Below are positions 54,939 to 64,000 of a DNA stretch of 64,000 nt, one piece after another. Made by a program: the position numbers and the translations under genes. The stretch spans positions 1 through 64,000 of the forward strand of contig CAMCRE010000006.1 of the NCBI GenBank assembly GCA_945877255.1, written 5' to 3'. Each line of letters begins with the position of its first letter. Position 1 is the first letter of the stretch. The notes beneath the pieces are model-generated. The model had not been told where the DNA came from. It did not search any database and was given only the letters and a program-made list of their open reading frames with translations. This stretch comes from an uncultured Erysipelotrichaceae bacterium. Lineage in GTDB: Bacteria > Bacillota_I > Bacilli_A > Erysipelotrichales > Erysipelotrichaceae.

Positions 54939-56201
54939 ATGAAAGTAGTTTTTTCAATTTTATTAATAATTGTGTCAGTGATAATGTTTTTCATACTCAA
55001 GAAAAAATATCGCCTCACCCCCCAACAAATCCAAATATTTGTGTTGTTAGTTTTGTTTTGGTTGAGTGTAGGAATGATTAGAGATTATCGCAAAAGATAT
55101 GCGATAACTGAAATTGTGAAAGGAGGATTAGGGTTATCTCCTTTAATCGCAGCGAATATTGCAGCAGGATATGGTTTAATTTCAGCAATAATACGTTTAC
55201 CAATATTTTTTATTTCAGATTATTTGAATAAACGAAAATTATTGATTCAAATCGCATTAGTGATGTTATTTTGTAGCGGTGTGTATGTTTATACACAACC
55301 AACAGCTAATAGCTTATATTTATCATCACTTGCAATGGGGTTATCAGCGAGTTTACTCGCAATGTTTAATGTTGTATTTTCAGCGACTTTTAAAAAAGAA
55401 CAAGCCATGCTGTCTGTGTCAATATTATCTATTGCACCATTAATTGCTGAAGCAATATCGAGTAGTTTTCAATACTTTATATTAAAGTATACTTCAAGTA
55501 TGCGTATATTATGGTTGTTTTCAATAATTTTTGCGATGATAGCATTAGTCGTAACGTTTAAAATGAATGAATTACAATATTCCCAAAAACAATTCACAAA
55601 GCAAAATATAATTGAATTATTTAAAAATAAACGTTATTTAGTCATTTGTGGAATTGCAATATTTATATCATTTATTCGTTTTGCGACTTCTGGTGCTAAC
55701 TTAAATTCATACGCCAAAATAATTGGAATGGATGAATTTTTAATCGCATTTATTGATGTTGTGTTTTCACTTTCGCAGTTAATAGCAGGCGTATTAATGG
55801 GAACGTACATTCAAAAACGTATTGGATCTAAAAATACATTATCACTAGGATTAATTTTTTCATTAATTTATATTATCACATTAGTATTGACGACGAATCC
55901 AATTATAATATTTAGCATGTATGTGTTTCATGGGTTAGGATATGGAATGTGCTATAACTGTTTGATTGGACTAGCAATTGAACCATTTGAAAAATCACAA
56001 CGCCATTTAAGTATGGGTTTTTTCCAAATGTTTTTTGCGATTGGGATTTTTTATGGGGATAAAGTTTATGCGATTATTTATCAATATATACCAAGCGGAT
56101 TTTTAAGTTTTAATTTTAATCAAGCTATTTTTATTTTTGCGATCGCAATATTACTCAGTTTATTAATACTACTAAATATTATAAAATACGAAAGGAAATA
56201 A
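54939..56201 (+). CDS. Major facilitator superfamily transporter
   Basis: The 420-residue protein has about twelve membrane helices in two halves joined by a charged loop near residue 210-230 (NELQYSQKQFTKQN). A short RDYRKRY loop follows the second helix. The substrate cannot be told. AAGGTGAT precedes the ATG. It is first in an operon with a membrane DsbA-like gene and an M32 carboxypeptidase gene. Confidence 0.83.
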   Translation: MKVVFSILLIIVSVIMFFILKKKYRLTPQQIQIFVLLVLFWLSVGMIRDYRKRYAITEIVKGGLGLSPLIAANIAAGYGLISAIIRLPIFFISDYLNKRKLLIQIALVMLFCSGVYVYTQPTANSLYLSSLAMGLSASLLAMFNVVFSATFKKEQAMLSVSILSIAPLIAEAISSSFQYFILKYTSSMRILWLFSIIFAMIALVVTFKMNELQYSQKQFTKQNIIELFKNKRYLVICGIAIFISFIRFATSGANLNSYAKIIGMDEFLIAFIDVVFSLSQLIAGVLMGTYIQKRIGSKNTLSLGLIFSLIYIITLVLTTNPIIIFSMYVFHGLGYGMCYNCLIGLAIEPFEKSQRHLSMGFFQMFFAIGIFYGDKVYAIIYQYIPSGFLSFNFNQAIFIFAIAILLSLLILLNIIKYERK

Positions 56202-56202
56202 T

Positions 56203-56985
56203 ATGAAATACATTAAAACTTTAGTGCTGTCAATCATATTAACAACATTACTAATCGCGACACAGTTTGGGATAACGTTTTATTTCAAACAAAATATTTA
56301 TTTATTTTATTTAGAAACATATTATAAATACACTTATTTTAAATACACTTTAAATATGCAAAATGTGGTGATAGTCATTTTAGTGATGACGATATTATTC
56401 ACACTTTATCTTTCTAAACAATCTAAAAAAGTGAAAGTTATTTTAACGATAATTTTATTAAGTTTATTTAGTTTTGATACATACAACAGACAAATTATTC
56501 CAACACAATTAATTAATAGTAGCGAAAGTGCGATTGTGATTGGTCAAAATAATCCGATTAAAATGGTGTATTATGGACGTTTCACATGTCGTGATTGTGT
56601 TGATTTATATGAAGAAATTTCAGATGAAATTAAATATTATATCGATACCCATCAATTAGAATTAACGATTAAATTAGTTGATGCAAATAGTTTATTAGTA
56701 TTAGAAAATATTAATTCAATTACGTATGATACGTATGCGCAGTTTTATAATGAATCAACGGCAATAAAAAATATCACATTTGATACGTATAAAGAAAAAC
56801 TAGGTCAAACAGAATACGAGCGACGTATTAAGGTGGCACAAAATAATCAACAAGAAGCTAAGAAATTAAAAATACATTGGGTACCAACGTTTTATCTTAA
56901 TGGTAAAAAATATGAAGGACATTACACAAAAGCACAATTTAGAACAATAATAGAGGAGGTTATTAAAAATGGAAAATCTAATTAA
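56203..56985 (+). CDS. Membrane-anchored DsbA/thioredoxin-fold protein
   Basis: The 260-residue protein has three N-terminal membrane helices (about 6-28, 53-69 and 77-90) followed by an extracellular thioredoxin-fold domain. The redox motif is CRDC in YYGRFTCRDCVDLYEEI, and a cis-proline stands in HWVPTFYLNG. It is probably a thiol-disulfide oxidoreductase acting on exported proteins. No DsbB/VKOR partner is seen nearby. It overlaps the M32 gene by 17 bp. Confidence 0.78.
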   Translation: MKYIKTLVLSIILTTLLIATQFGITFYFKQNIYLFYLETYYKYTYFKYTLNMQNVVIVILVMTILFTLYLSKQSKKVKVILTIILLSLFSFDTYNRQIIPTQLINSSESAIVIGQNNPIKMVYYGRFTCRDCVDLYEEISDEIKYYIDTHQLELTIKLVDANSLLVLENINSITYDTYAQFYNESTAIKNITFDTYKEKLGQTEYERRIKVAQNNQQEAKKLKIHWVPTFYLNGKKYEGHYTKAQFRTIIEEVIKNGKSN

Positions 56986-58453
56986 ATGTTATGACGAATA
57001 TATTAAAAAAGTAGAGGCATATAGCATACTACTTTCAATTGCGAGTTTTGATGAAGAAACCGTTGCACCAGAAAGTGGTGTTACAGATCGTGCTAATGCA
57101 ACAAGTTTTATTGAAGGCGAACTTTTTGCATACGCTAATAATGCTGAAATAATGGAAAAGCTCGCACAACTTTATGAAATTGACACAGATGAAACACGAA
57201 AACAAGTTTTAGCATATATTTTAAAAGAATATGAAAAATCAAAAGCTATTCCACAATCATTAGTTGTGGAGATGGCTGAACAACATTCAATTTCTTTTCC
57301 AGCATGGAAAGAAGCAAAAGAAAAAAAAGATTATGCGTTATTTGAAAAAGCATTAATTAAAAATATTGAACTAACGAAAAAAATGGTAGCGTGCATGCCT
57401 TCAAAAGGTTCGGTATACGACACATTATTAGACCAATTTGAACCAGGTATGACACAAGAAAAATACGATTTATTTTTTAATACGATTAAAGAAAGATTAG
57501 TGCCGTTCATAAAAAAAATTACGGCAGCACCACAAATTGATGATGCGTTATTATTTAAACATTACGATATCTCCAAACAAAAAGAAGTAATGGAAATATT
57601 AAAAAAATTATTAAATTATGATAGTAAAAAAATATATTTAGCAGAAAGTGCACATCCATTTTCATCAACAATTACACCAAATGATGGAAGAATAACAGTG
57701 CGATATTTAGAAAATTCATTGACATCGGCTATTTATTCATTTATTCATGAATATGGTCATGCATTATATGGTTTACAAGTTGATCGTGCGTATGCGGGAA
57801 CACCGTTATATCATGGTATGAGTATGGGAATGCATGAATCACAGTCGCGTTTAATGGAAAATCATATTGGAAAAAATGAACTATTTATTGAAAAATTATT
57901 TAACGAATTAGTAACGATTTTCCCGCAATTAGCAACCACAAACCCTCAACAATTTTACAAAATGTGTAACGTTGTTAGAAATTCGTTTATTCGTGTGGAA
58001 GCAGATGAACTAACGTATCCGTTACATATTTTAGTTCGTTATGAATTAGAAAAAGCGATTTTTAATGATAATTTACCATATGAAGAAATTAAACCACTAT
58101 GGAATAAATTATATAAAGAATATTTAGGTTTAGATGTTGATCATGATGCCAACGGTATTTTACAAGATGTACATTTTGCGTATAATTCATTTGGTTATTT
58201 CCCAACATATGCATTAGGTAGTGCATTTGCGGCGCAGTTTTATGAAACATTATCCACACAATTAAATATTTCTGAAATTTTAAATAATGATCGTTTTAAT
58301 GAAGTACAAGATTGGTTAAAAACGAATATTCATCGTTATAGTGCAAGCATTCCAAGTTATGAATTAGTTGAAAAAGTTACAGGAAAAACGTTTGATCCAA
58401 ATATTTATGTCGATTATTTAATTGCGAAGTTTTCCAAAATATATAATGTATAA
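56969..58453 (+). CDS. M32 family metallocarboxypeptidase
   Basis: The 494-residue enzyme removes C-terminal residues from peptides in the cytoplasm. The zinc motif HEYGH is in FIHEYGHALYG, and the third ligand region is MHESQSRLMENHIG. Length matches Thermus Taq carboxypeptidase. AGGAGG lies near the end of the preceding gene. Confidence 0.95.
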   Translation: MENLIKCYDEYIKKVEAYSILLSIASFDEETVAPESGVTDRANATSFIEGELFAYANNAEIMEKLAQLYEIDTDETRKQVLAYILKEYEKSKAIPQSLVVEMAEQHSISFPAWKEAKEKKDYALFEKALIKNIELTKKMVACMPSKGSVYDTLLDQFEPGMTQEKYDLFFNTIKERLVPFIKKITAAPQIDDALLFKHYDISKQKEVMEILKKLLNYDSKKIYLAESAHPFSSTITPNDGRITVRYLENSLTSAIYSFIHEYGHALYGLQVDRAYAGTPLYHGMSMGMHESQSRLMENHIGKNELFIEKLFNELVTIFPQLATTNPQQFYKMCNVVRNSFIRVEADELTYPLHILVRYELEKAIFNDNLPYEEIKPLWNKLYKEYLGLDVDHDANGILQDVHFAYNSFGYFPTYALGSAFAAQFYETLSTQLNISEILNNDRFNEVQDWLKTNIHRYSASIPSYELVEKVTGKTFDPNIYVDYLIAKFSKIYNV

Positions 58454-58480
58454 AATATGTCTTATCGGCATATTTTTTAT
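58452..58480 (+). terminator. Terminator after the M32 gene
   Basis: AAAATATG pairs with CATATTTT around TCTTATCGG, followed by T. Confidence 0.8.
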
Positions 58481-58487
58481 ATAAACA

Positions 58488-58496
58488 TGATATAAT
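58488..58496 (+). promoter_or_regulatory. Extended -10 promoter of the cvpA-mutS2-uvrC operon
   Basis: TGA-TATAAT ends 19 nt before the ATG and 6 nt before AGGAGG. Confidence 0.7.
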
Positions 58497-58515
58497 AAGT
58501 GTAGGAGGTTTTAAT

Positions 58516-59184
58516 ATGACAATTTCTAACCAGCATATTTTAATGATTAATGTGATATTTATCGTATTATTTTTAATTACATTAATTAAAGCGTATTTAA
58601 GTGGATTTGTTGCGACATTAATAGAATTAGTAGCAACAATAGCATTATTTGTGGTTGTTGCACCACTATCATCTGTATTAAGTAAAATGATTGTGATTGT
58701 GCCGTTTAAAATTAATGAAGGCAGTCAAACATTATTAGAAAAGTTTATCCAGCAAAATATTAACCGTGCTGTGTGGTTTATTATTATATTTGTGGTAGGG
58801 GCAATCGTTTTAAAATTGACTGCTAAATTAACTAAAAAATTAAATGATGTCGTTGTGATTGGAACAGTTAATAAATTATTAGGACTATTACTTGGATTTA
58901 TAATTACGATTTTTTATGCCATAGTTTTTGGGGTGTTAATTAACTCACCATTTATTAAAAATGGCATAGATGTTAAAAACAAAACTGTGCTAAAATATTA
59001 TGATTTACCTATTCAATACACAAAAAAATATGTAACATCTTTTTCAAATGAAATCTTAGCTAAAGCCATGTCAAATGAAGCGACATTAACAGAAAAAGAA
59101 GCAACACAATTATTTGATTTCTTAATACAACAAGGAATAAGTACTCAAGAAATTAATAAGTTGTTGCAGGGAATGAAAAAATAA
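58516..59184 (+). CDS. cvpA: CvpA family membrane protein
   Basis: The 222-residue protein has four membrane helices in the CvpA/YshB arrangement, with KAYLSGFVATLIELVAT near the N-terminus. The family is linked to colicin V production in E. coli and to envelope processes, but its mechanism is unknown. Bacillus has the same cvpA-like gene before mutS2 (yshB-mutSB). Start of mutS2 shares one base with its stop. Confidence 0.86.
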   Translation: MTISNQHILMINVIFIVLFLITLIKAYLSGFVATLIELVATIALFVVVAPLSSVLSKMIVIVPFKINEGSQTLLEKFIQQNINRAVWFIIIFVVGAIVLKLTAKLTKKLNDVVVIGTVNKLLGLLLGFIITIFYAIVFGVLINSPFIKNGIDVKNKTVLKYYDLPIQYTKKYVTSFSNEILAKAMSNEATLTEKEATQLFDFLIQQGISTQEINKLLQGMKK

Positions 59185-61433
59185 TGCCGTATCGTAATTT
59201 AGAATTTCATCGTGTATTACAAAATGTGTCGCATTTTTGTGGTTTTGAGCAATCTAAAACACGTATTTTAAATGAAAAAGTTGTATTTCGTTATTTGCAA
59301 GTTAAAAATGAACTAGCAAAAACGAAAGAAGCAATTGAATTTTTAAGATTAGGCGAACAATTACAATTTAATCAATTAACTGATACAACAACTAGTTATT
59401 TAAAACTACAAAAAAATCAATTAATTATTGGAACTGAAATAAAAAATATTGCACAAAATTTATTAGTTGGACAAATTATTAAAGACAAATTAAGTCAAAC
59501 TGAATTGATGAATTTACGACAATTAAGTGATGCATTAGCAGATACAAATGAAATTAGGGCATATATTTATTCAAAAATTAATGAATATGGTGAAATAAAA
59601 GAAGATGCTTCTCCGACTTTAAAAATGATTTCGCAACAAATCAAAAAACAACAAACAATTATCGATCAAAAATTAAAAAAATTTATTGTGGATAATGCTG
59701 ATATTATAATGGAAGATATTGTTGTGGAAAGAAATCAACGTAGTTGCGTACTTGTTGTTAACTCACAAAAAAATAAAAAACAAGGTATGATACACGGTGA
59801 AACTTCATCAGGTTTAGCGGTATATTTTGAACCAATTGCGTTAGTAACATTAAATAATGAATTATTTGCGTTAAAGCAAAAATTAGAAGATGAACAATAT
59901 AAAATACTACAAGATTTAAATCAACAACTACGTTTAAATGTTGAACAATATACTAAAGATTTAGAAACATTACAATTTCTAGATTGTACGATGGCAAAAG
60001 CTAAATATACAGAAACAATAAATGGTGTCATCCCAACAATTAATAAAGATTCACACGTGTTTTATTATAAAAACGCTAAAAATCCATTAATTGATAGTAA
60101 CAATGTTGTAGCAAATACGTATCAATTAGATGAACAATATAAAACGATTATTATCAGTGGATCAAATACAGGTGGAAAAACCGTCACACTAAAAACAATT
60201 GGTTTATTCGTGTGTATGGCAATGTGTGGCATAGGTGTGAGTTGTGATGAAGCAACTATGCCGATGTATGATCGTCTATTAGTTGATATTGGCGATGAAC
60301 AGTCAATAGAACAATCATTAAGTACGTTTTCATCGCATATTAAACGTATTTCTGAATTTACACAACTCGCAACAAATAAAACACTCATATTACTGGATGA
60401 ATTAGGTAGTGGCTCGGATCCAAATGATTCGCAAAATTTAGCGATGGCATTTTTAGATCACTTTAGAAATTTAGGTGCAACATTACTCGTTACAACACAT
60501 TTTGAAAAAATAAAACAATATGCTAAGTTACATGATGATGTGTTATCGGCTAGTGTTGGTTTTGACTTTGATATGATGAAACCAACTTATCAATATATTC
60601 CGTATCGTAGCGGAACATCTAACGCATTATTAATTGCTGAAAAATTAGGTGTCGATTTTAATATTATTCAAAACGCTAAACAATATGATGTTAAAAATGA
60701 AGAACAAAACTTAATTGAAAAAATAAATGCGGAATACCAACAATTACAATTAGCACAACAACAATTACAGCTAGAAAAACAACAATTTGAAAAAGAAAAA
60801 ACATTAATGTTGGAAAAATTAAAACAAGAAGCTTTAGAACATCAAATGAAGTTACAGCAAGCTGAAAAAACGTTTAACGATCAATTAACGCAATTATATC
60901 AATCCTTAAACGAAGAACTGCAACAAATTAAATCCACCCCAACAATTACTAAAATTAAACAGCACCAACAAAAAATTCAAGCAACAATTATTCAAGATAA
61001 TGTGACAGAAAATATTGTGGTAGGAGATTACGTTGAGATGATTTCTTTGAAATATTATGGCGTAGTTGAAAAAATACAAGGCAACAAATATACTATCAAC
61101 TCAAATGGTATTGCATTAACAACGAAATTAAATGATTTACGTAAAGTTGATAAACCAGCTACAAAATCTAGTCCATCCCAGCATAGTTATAAAAAAACAA
61201 CGAGTGTAGCAGAAGTGAATGTGATTGGTATGACGGTAGATGAAGCTTGGGTAATTATTGATAAAATGTTGGATGATGCGTTATTATCGAAAAGATACCA
61301 ATTCACAATTATTCACGGTAGTGGAACTGGAAAATTAAGAGCAGGTATACACGACAGATTAAAAAAATTAAAATTCGTGAAGAGATTTCAACTCACAAAT
61401 AATTTAGGTGCAACTGAGGTATTTTTCATATGA
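59184..61433 (+). CDS. mutS2: MutS2 protein (ATPase with Smr domain)
   Basis: The 749-residue protein has a MutS core and clamp, an ATPase with Walker A SGSNTGGKTV and Walker B LLDELGSGSD, a long Gln-rich coiled coil (about 505-585) and a C-terminal Smr domain. In Bacillus MutS2 works on collided ribosomes and in recombination control. The Smr HGSGTGKLR motif is present, but the LDLRG motif found in most MutS2 proteins reads VNVIG here. It overlaps uvrC by 4 bp. Confidence 0.94.
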   Translation: MPYRNLEFHRVLQNVSHFCGFEQSKTRILNEKVVFRYLQVKNELAKTKEAIEFLRLGEQLQFNQLTDTTTSYLKLQKNQLIIGTEIKNIAQNLLVGQIIKDKLSQTELMNLRQLSDALADTNEIRAYIYSKINEYGEIKEDASPTLKMISQQIKKQQTIIDQKLKKFIVDNADIIMEDIVVERNQRSCVLVVNSQKNKKQGMIHGETSSGLAVYFEPIALVTLNNELFALKQKLEDEQYKILQDLNQQLRLNVEQYTKDLETLQFLDCTMAKAKYTETINGVIPTINKDSHVFYYKNAKNPLIDSNNVVANTYQLDEQYKTIIISGSNTGGKTVTLKTIGLFVCMAMCGIGVSCDEATMPMYDRLLVDIGDEQSIEQSLSTFSSHIKRISEFTQLATNKTLILLDELGSGSDPNDSQNLAMAFLDHFRNLGATLLVTTHFEKIKQYAKLHDDVLSASVGFDFDMMKPTYQYIPYRSGTSNALLIAEKLGVDFNIIQNAKQYDVKNEEQNLIEKINAEYQQLQLAQQQLQLEKQQFEKEKTLMLEKLKQEALEHQMKLQQAEKTFNDQLTQLYQSLNEELQQIKSTPTITKIKQHQQKIQATIIQDNVTENIVVGDYVEMISLKYYGVVEKIQGNKYTINSNGIALTTKLNDLRKVDKPATKSSPSQHSYKKTTSVAEVNVIGMTVDEAWVIIDKMLDDALLSKRYQFTIIHGSGTGKLRAGIHDRLKKLKFVKRFQLTNNLGATEVFFI

Positions 61434-63181
61434 TAAAGCATAAATTATCATTGTTGCCAGAAAATCCTGGTTGCTATTTAATGAAAAATTGCACTGGTGA
61501 AATTATTTACGTTGGTAAGGCAAAAGTTTTAAAAAACCGTGTAAAACAATATTTCACTGGTGCACATGATTTAAAAACGACAAGATTAGTTTCGGAAATT
61601 AAAGATTTTGAATATATTATAACAGCGTCTGAAAAAGATGCTTTATTACTTGAAATTAATTTAATTAAACAATATCGTCCAAAATACAATATTGCATTAA
61701 AAGACGGAAAAACTTATCCATACATTAAATTAGATCCAAATAGTAATCCGATTTTAAGTGTTGTGCGTAATCAAAGAAGTAAAAAAGCGTATTATTATGG
61801 TCCTTTTCCAAATGTACAAGATGCTAAAACAACAGTCCAATTATTAAATAAAATATATGGTTTGTTTGAAAGTAAATATTTAGTTGCCAAACATTCAGCA
61901 TCGTATGAATTTAAAAGTCAAAAAGGTAATTATCGTGCTCAATATAAAGTAAATGATGCGGTCATTGAAAAAATAAAAAAATTTTTAAGAGGCGACACAA
62001 AAAATATTGTATCTGAAATTAAACAAAAAATGTATGCGTATAGTGCTGAAATGGAATACGAAAAAGCCCAGCAACAATTAGATATTTTAACTGCGATTGA
62101 ACATGTTGTCGAAAAAAATAAAGTACAATTAGAAGATGTTATTGATCAAGATTTAATTAACTATTACAGTGAAAAAGGCTATATGTGTGTGCAAGTTTTT
62201 TTAATTCGCAATGGTAAATTAATCGAAAGAGATTTTCAGGTCTTAGATATTTATGACGATCCACAAGAAGCATTCATCCAGTTTTTAATTGCGTATTATG
62301 AAAATAATACTATCCCGAATCAAATTGTTGTACCACATACGATTGATATTCAAATTATTAAACAACTAATTGATGTTAAGTTTATTCAACCACAAAAAGG
62401 TGAAAAGTTTAAAATGCTGGAAAATGTAAAAGAAAATGCCCGAAAACAATTAAATAATCACTTTAATTTAACGTTAAGAGATGAAAAAATTAGTGCTGTA
62501 TGGCAAGCATTAAGTGAGAAATTAAAAATCAAATTAAATAAAGTAGAAGTATTTGATAATTCGCATTTAGCAGCTACACATAATGTGAGCGGGATGATTG
62601 TAATAGAAAATGGTTTTTTTATGAAAAAACAATATCGCCATTATAAATTAAGTGAATACATATCTGACTATCATTCAATGCAAGAAGTGATTTATCGTCG
62701 TTATTTTAGAGTATTAATGGAAAATCAACCTTTACCAGATGCTATTTTTGTGGATGGGGGAACGATTCAAATTAATGCTGCTAAGGCTATTTTAGATGAT
62801 TTACAGTTAATGATTCCGGTATATGGTTTAGTTAAAGATGAAAATCATAAAAGTGCAGCATTAATTAATGAATATAATGAAACAATTGAAATTGATAAAA
62901 AAGATGCGTTATTTTTATATCTTGTGAATGTGCAAGATGAAGTGCATCGTTACGTTATTAATTATCATCGTAATATTAGGTCAAAAAATATGACAAAATC
63001 ATTTTTAGATGATATAATTGGTCTGGGGGATAAAAGGAGATTAAAATTATTACGACACTTTAAATCCACAAAAAATATTAAAGCGGCTACCCTAGAACAA
63101 TTATCAAAAATTGTTCCATTGAAAGTAGCCCAAAATATTAAACAGAAAGTTGAAAAGGAGAGTCATGAAAAAAATAGTTAA
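61430..63181 (+). CDS. uvrC: Excinuclease ABC subunit C
   Basis: UvrC makes both incisions in nucleotide excision repair. The 583 residues contain the GIY-YIG domain (IIYVGKAKVLKNRVKQYF), a UvrBC-binding UVR motif near 205-230, the RNase H-like endonuclease domain with FDNSHLAATHNVSGM and DAIFVDGG, and a C-terminal helix-hairpin-helix. The order mutS2-uvrC matches Bacillus loosely. It overlaps the next gene by 17 bp. Confidence 0.97.
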   Translation: MIKHKLSLLPENPGCYLMKNCTGEIIYVGKAKVLKNRVKQYFTGAHDLKTTRLVSEIKDFEYIITASEKDALLLEINLIKQYRPKYNIALKDGKTYPYIKLDPNSNPILSVVRNQRSKKAYYYGPFPNVQDAKTTVQLLNKIYGLFESKYLVAKHSASYEFKSQKGNYRAQYKVNDAVIEKIKKFLRGDTKNIVSEIKQKMYAYSAEMEYEKAQQQLDILTAIEHVVEKNKVQLEDVIDQDLINYYSEKGYMCVQVFLIRNGKLIERDFQVLDIYDDPQEAFIQFLIAYYENNTIPNQIVVPHTIDIQIIKQLIDVKFIQPQKGEKFKMLENVKENARKQLNNHFNLTLRDEKISAVWQALSEKLKIKLNKVEVFDNSHLAATHNVSGMIVIENGFFMKKQYRHYKLSEYISDYHSMQEVIYRRYFRVLMENQPLPDAIFVDGGTIQINAAKAILDDLQLMIPVYGLVKDENHKSAALINEYNETIEIDKKDALFLYLVNVQDEVHRYVINYHRNIRSKNMTKSFLDDIIGLGDKRRLKLLRHFKSTKNIKAATLEQLSKIVPLKVAQNIKQKVEKESHEKNS

Positions 63182-64000
63182 ATCATTAGTTGCAACAACT
63201 TTAGTTGCAACATTAGGAATGACAAACGTTTATGCAACATCTAAAAACTATTTAAGTACGGGTAAAAACTATTACACAGATGCTTCAATTAATAAAGGTG
63301 CTATAGATGTAACAGTCGCAGAAATGTTACGCAATGATGCTGGGACATTGAACGCTTTAAAAGCCACATATGGTAACGATGTCGCAAATTTAAAAGTGTA
63401 TGAATTTTACACAAAATACGGTTATTCACCAGAAGATCGATATGCAACATGGCCAGTACGTGTTACTGATTTAAACGGTCGCTTAGCGAATACTTCTACA
63501 CGTCAAAGCGATCCGGTTACATCATTTGAATTCCCAAGCACAATATTTAATCGTGGTAATCAAGGTATTAAACAACCAAATATGTTTTCAAGATTAACAG
63601 TTGGAGCAGAACCTGCACTTTGGACGACGATTGATCGTACATGGAATTACTCCAGTACAAAAGGTTTTGAAGTCATGAAAAACTTTATTGGTTATGGTTG
63701 GGATGCAACTGTAGATGATTTCATTTTAAATAAAGATAGTGGATATAACAACAACATTGCGATTGCGACACGTTATAATGCTGAAAGAAATGATGTTTGG
63801 TTAACAATGCGTGGAGGAAGTCCAGATCGCTACAATTCATACTTAACAGGGACAAGAGCATTTTTAAGTGCAACATCAAGATCAAATGTAGCATTAAAAG
63901 AAAAAACTATTAACGACACAAACACTAAAAAATCAGAACACTTCTACATTAACACCACTACAAAAATTGGAATTAGTGAAGCAGGATTTGATTATTTAAG
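63165..64000 (+). CDS. Secreted protein of unknown function, 3' end beyond the window
   Basis: An open frame runs from ATG 63165 to the window end (278 codons without stop). AAAAGGAG lies 5-12 nt upstream, inside uvrC. The N-terminus is a classical signal peptide: MKKIVKS, a hydrophobic core and a likely cut after VYA at residue 24. The mature part is rich in Tyr, Asn, Thr and Ser, has no cysteine in the visible part and lacks motifs I recognise. Attachment to uvrC by a 17-bp overlap is unusual for an exported protein. Confidence 0.8.
   Translation, partial: MKKIVKSLVATTLVATLGMTNVYATSKNYLSTGKNYYTDASINKGAIDVTVAEMLRNDAGTLNALKATYGNDVANLKVYEFYTKYGYSPEDRYATWPVRVTDLNGRLANTSTRQSDPVTSFEFPSTIFNRGNQGIKQPNMFSRLTVGAEPALWTTIDRTWNYSSTKGFEVMKNFIGYGWDATVDDFILNKDSGYNNNIAIATRYNAERNDVWLTMRGGSPDRYNSYLTGTRAFLSATSRSNVALKEKTINDTNTKKSEHFYINTTTKIGISEAGFDYL

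Overview
This window comes from a low-GC, wall-bearing bacterium of the Bacillota, and it looks closest to the Erysipelotrichia/Mollicutes side of the phylum. The sequence is AT-rich and uses the standard bacterial code: TGA is a real stop in several genes, for example those ending at 35105, 44077, 45906 and 61433. Gene order in several blocks follows Bacillus. Two traits point towards the Mollicutes lineage: RpoB has Asn at the rifampicin-contact position equivalent to E. coli His526, and the mraZ leader carries AAAGTG[T/G] direct repeats, the box described for Mycoplasma MraZ. Peptidoglycan genes (mraY, murC, murD, a PASTA transpeptidase) show that it is not a wall-less mollicute. The taxonomic placement is inference.

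Layout, 1-22 kb: the window opens inside an initiator tRNA-Met followed by tRNA-Phe, then nagA with an epimerase-like gene, then rpoB-rpoC under a strong sigma-A type promoter and separated from the usual ribosomal protein neighbours. After rpoC lies a structured RNA that matches 6S RNA in architecture. It runs without a terminator into a two-gene operon of a class I aminotransferase and a divergent PEP carboxykinase-like protein. Next come a HI0933-type flavoprotein, an inositol monophosphatase-like enzyme, purA, an ABC-F ATPase, a diacylglycerol kinase-like gene and a Na/Pi cotransporter.

Layout, 22-41 kb: two secreted PrsA-like foldase genes, a VanY-like protein that has lost its zinc and catalytic residues, a DUF4256 gene, and a uvrA-hprK-lgt/ppaX(fused)-trxB-DUF805 operon. 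A BI-1/YccA membrane protein with a palindromic operator and an exported alpha/beta hydrolase behind a (TA)n tract follow. A short dcw cluster (mraZ-rsmH-ftsL-PBP-mraY-murD) ends at a terminator.

Layout, 41-64 kb: pnp, a small membrane protein, then a long operon trmB-M42 peptidase-thioredoxin-ytpR-unknown-murC-two DUF948 genes-ccpA-tyrS, which keeps the order of the Bacillus ytmQ-to-tyrS region. It converges on rpsD, which has a structured leader. Then come a DEAD-box helicase, yigZ with an overlapping leader peptide, an MFS transporter, a membrane DsbA-like protein, an M32 carboxypeptidase, and cvpA-mutS2-uvrC followed by a secreted protein cut by the window end.

Together the genes cover transcription, translation, DNA repair, wall synthesis and carbon control: HprK, a PpaX-like phosphatase and CcpA are all present. 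No insertion sequence, prophage or CRISPR array was seen, so the interest lies in unusual variants of core genes and in cis-acting RNA and DNA elements. Several promoters have an extended -10 placed so close to the ribosome binding site that the predicted 5' leaders are only about 8-15 nt.
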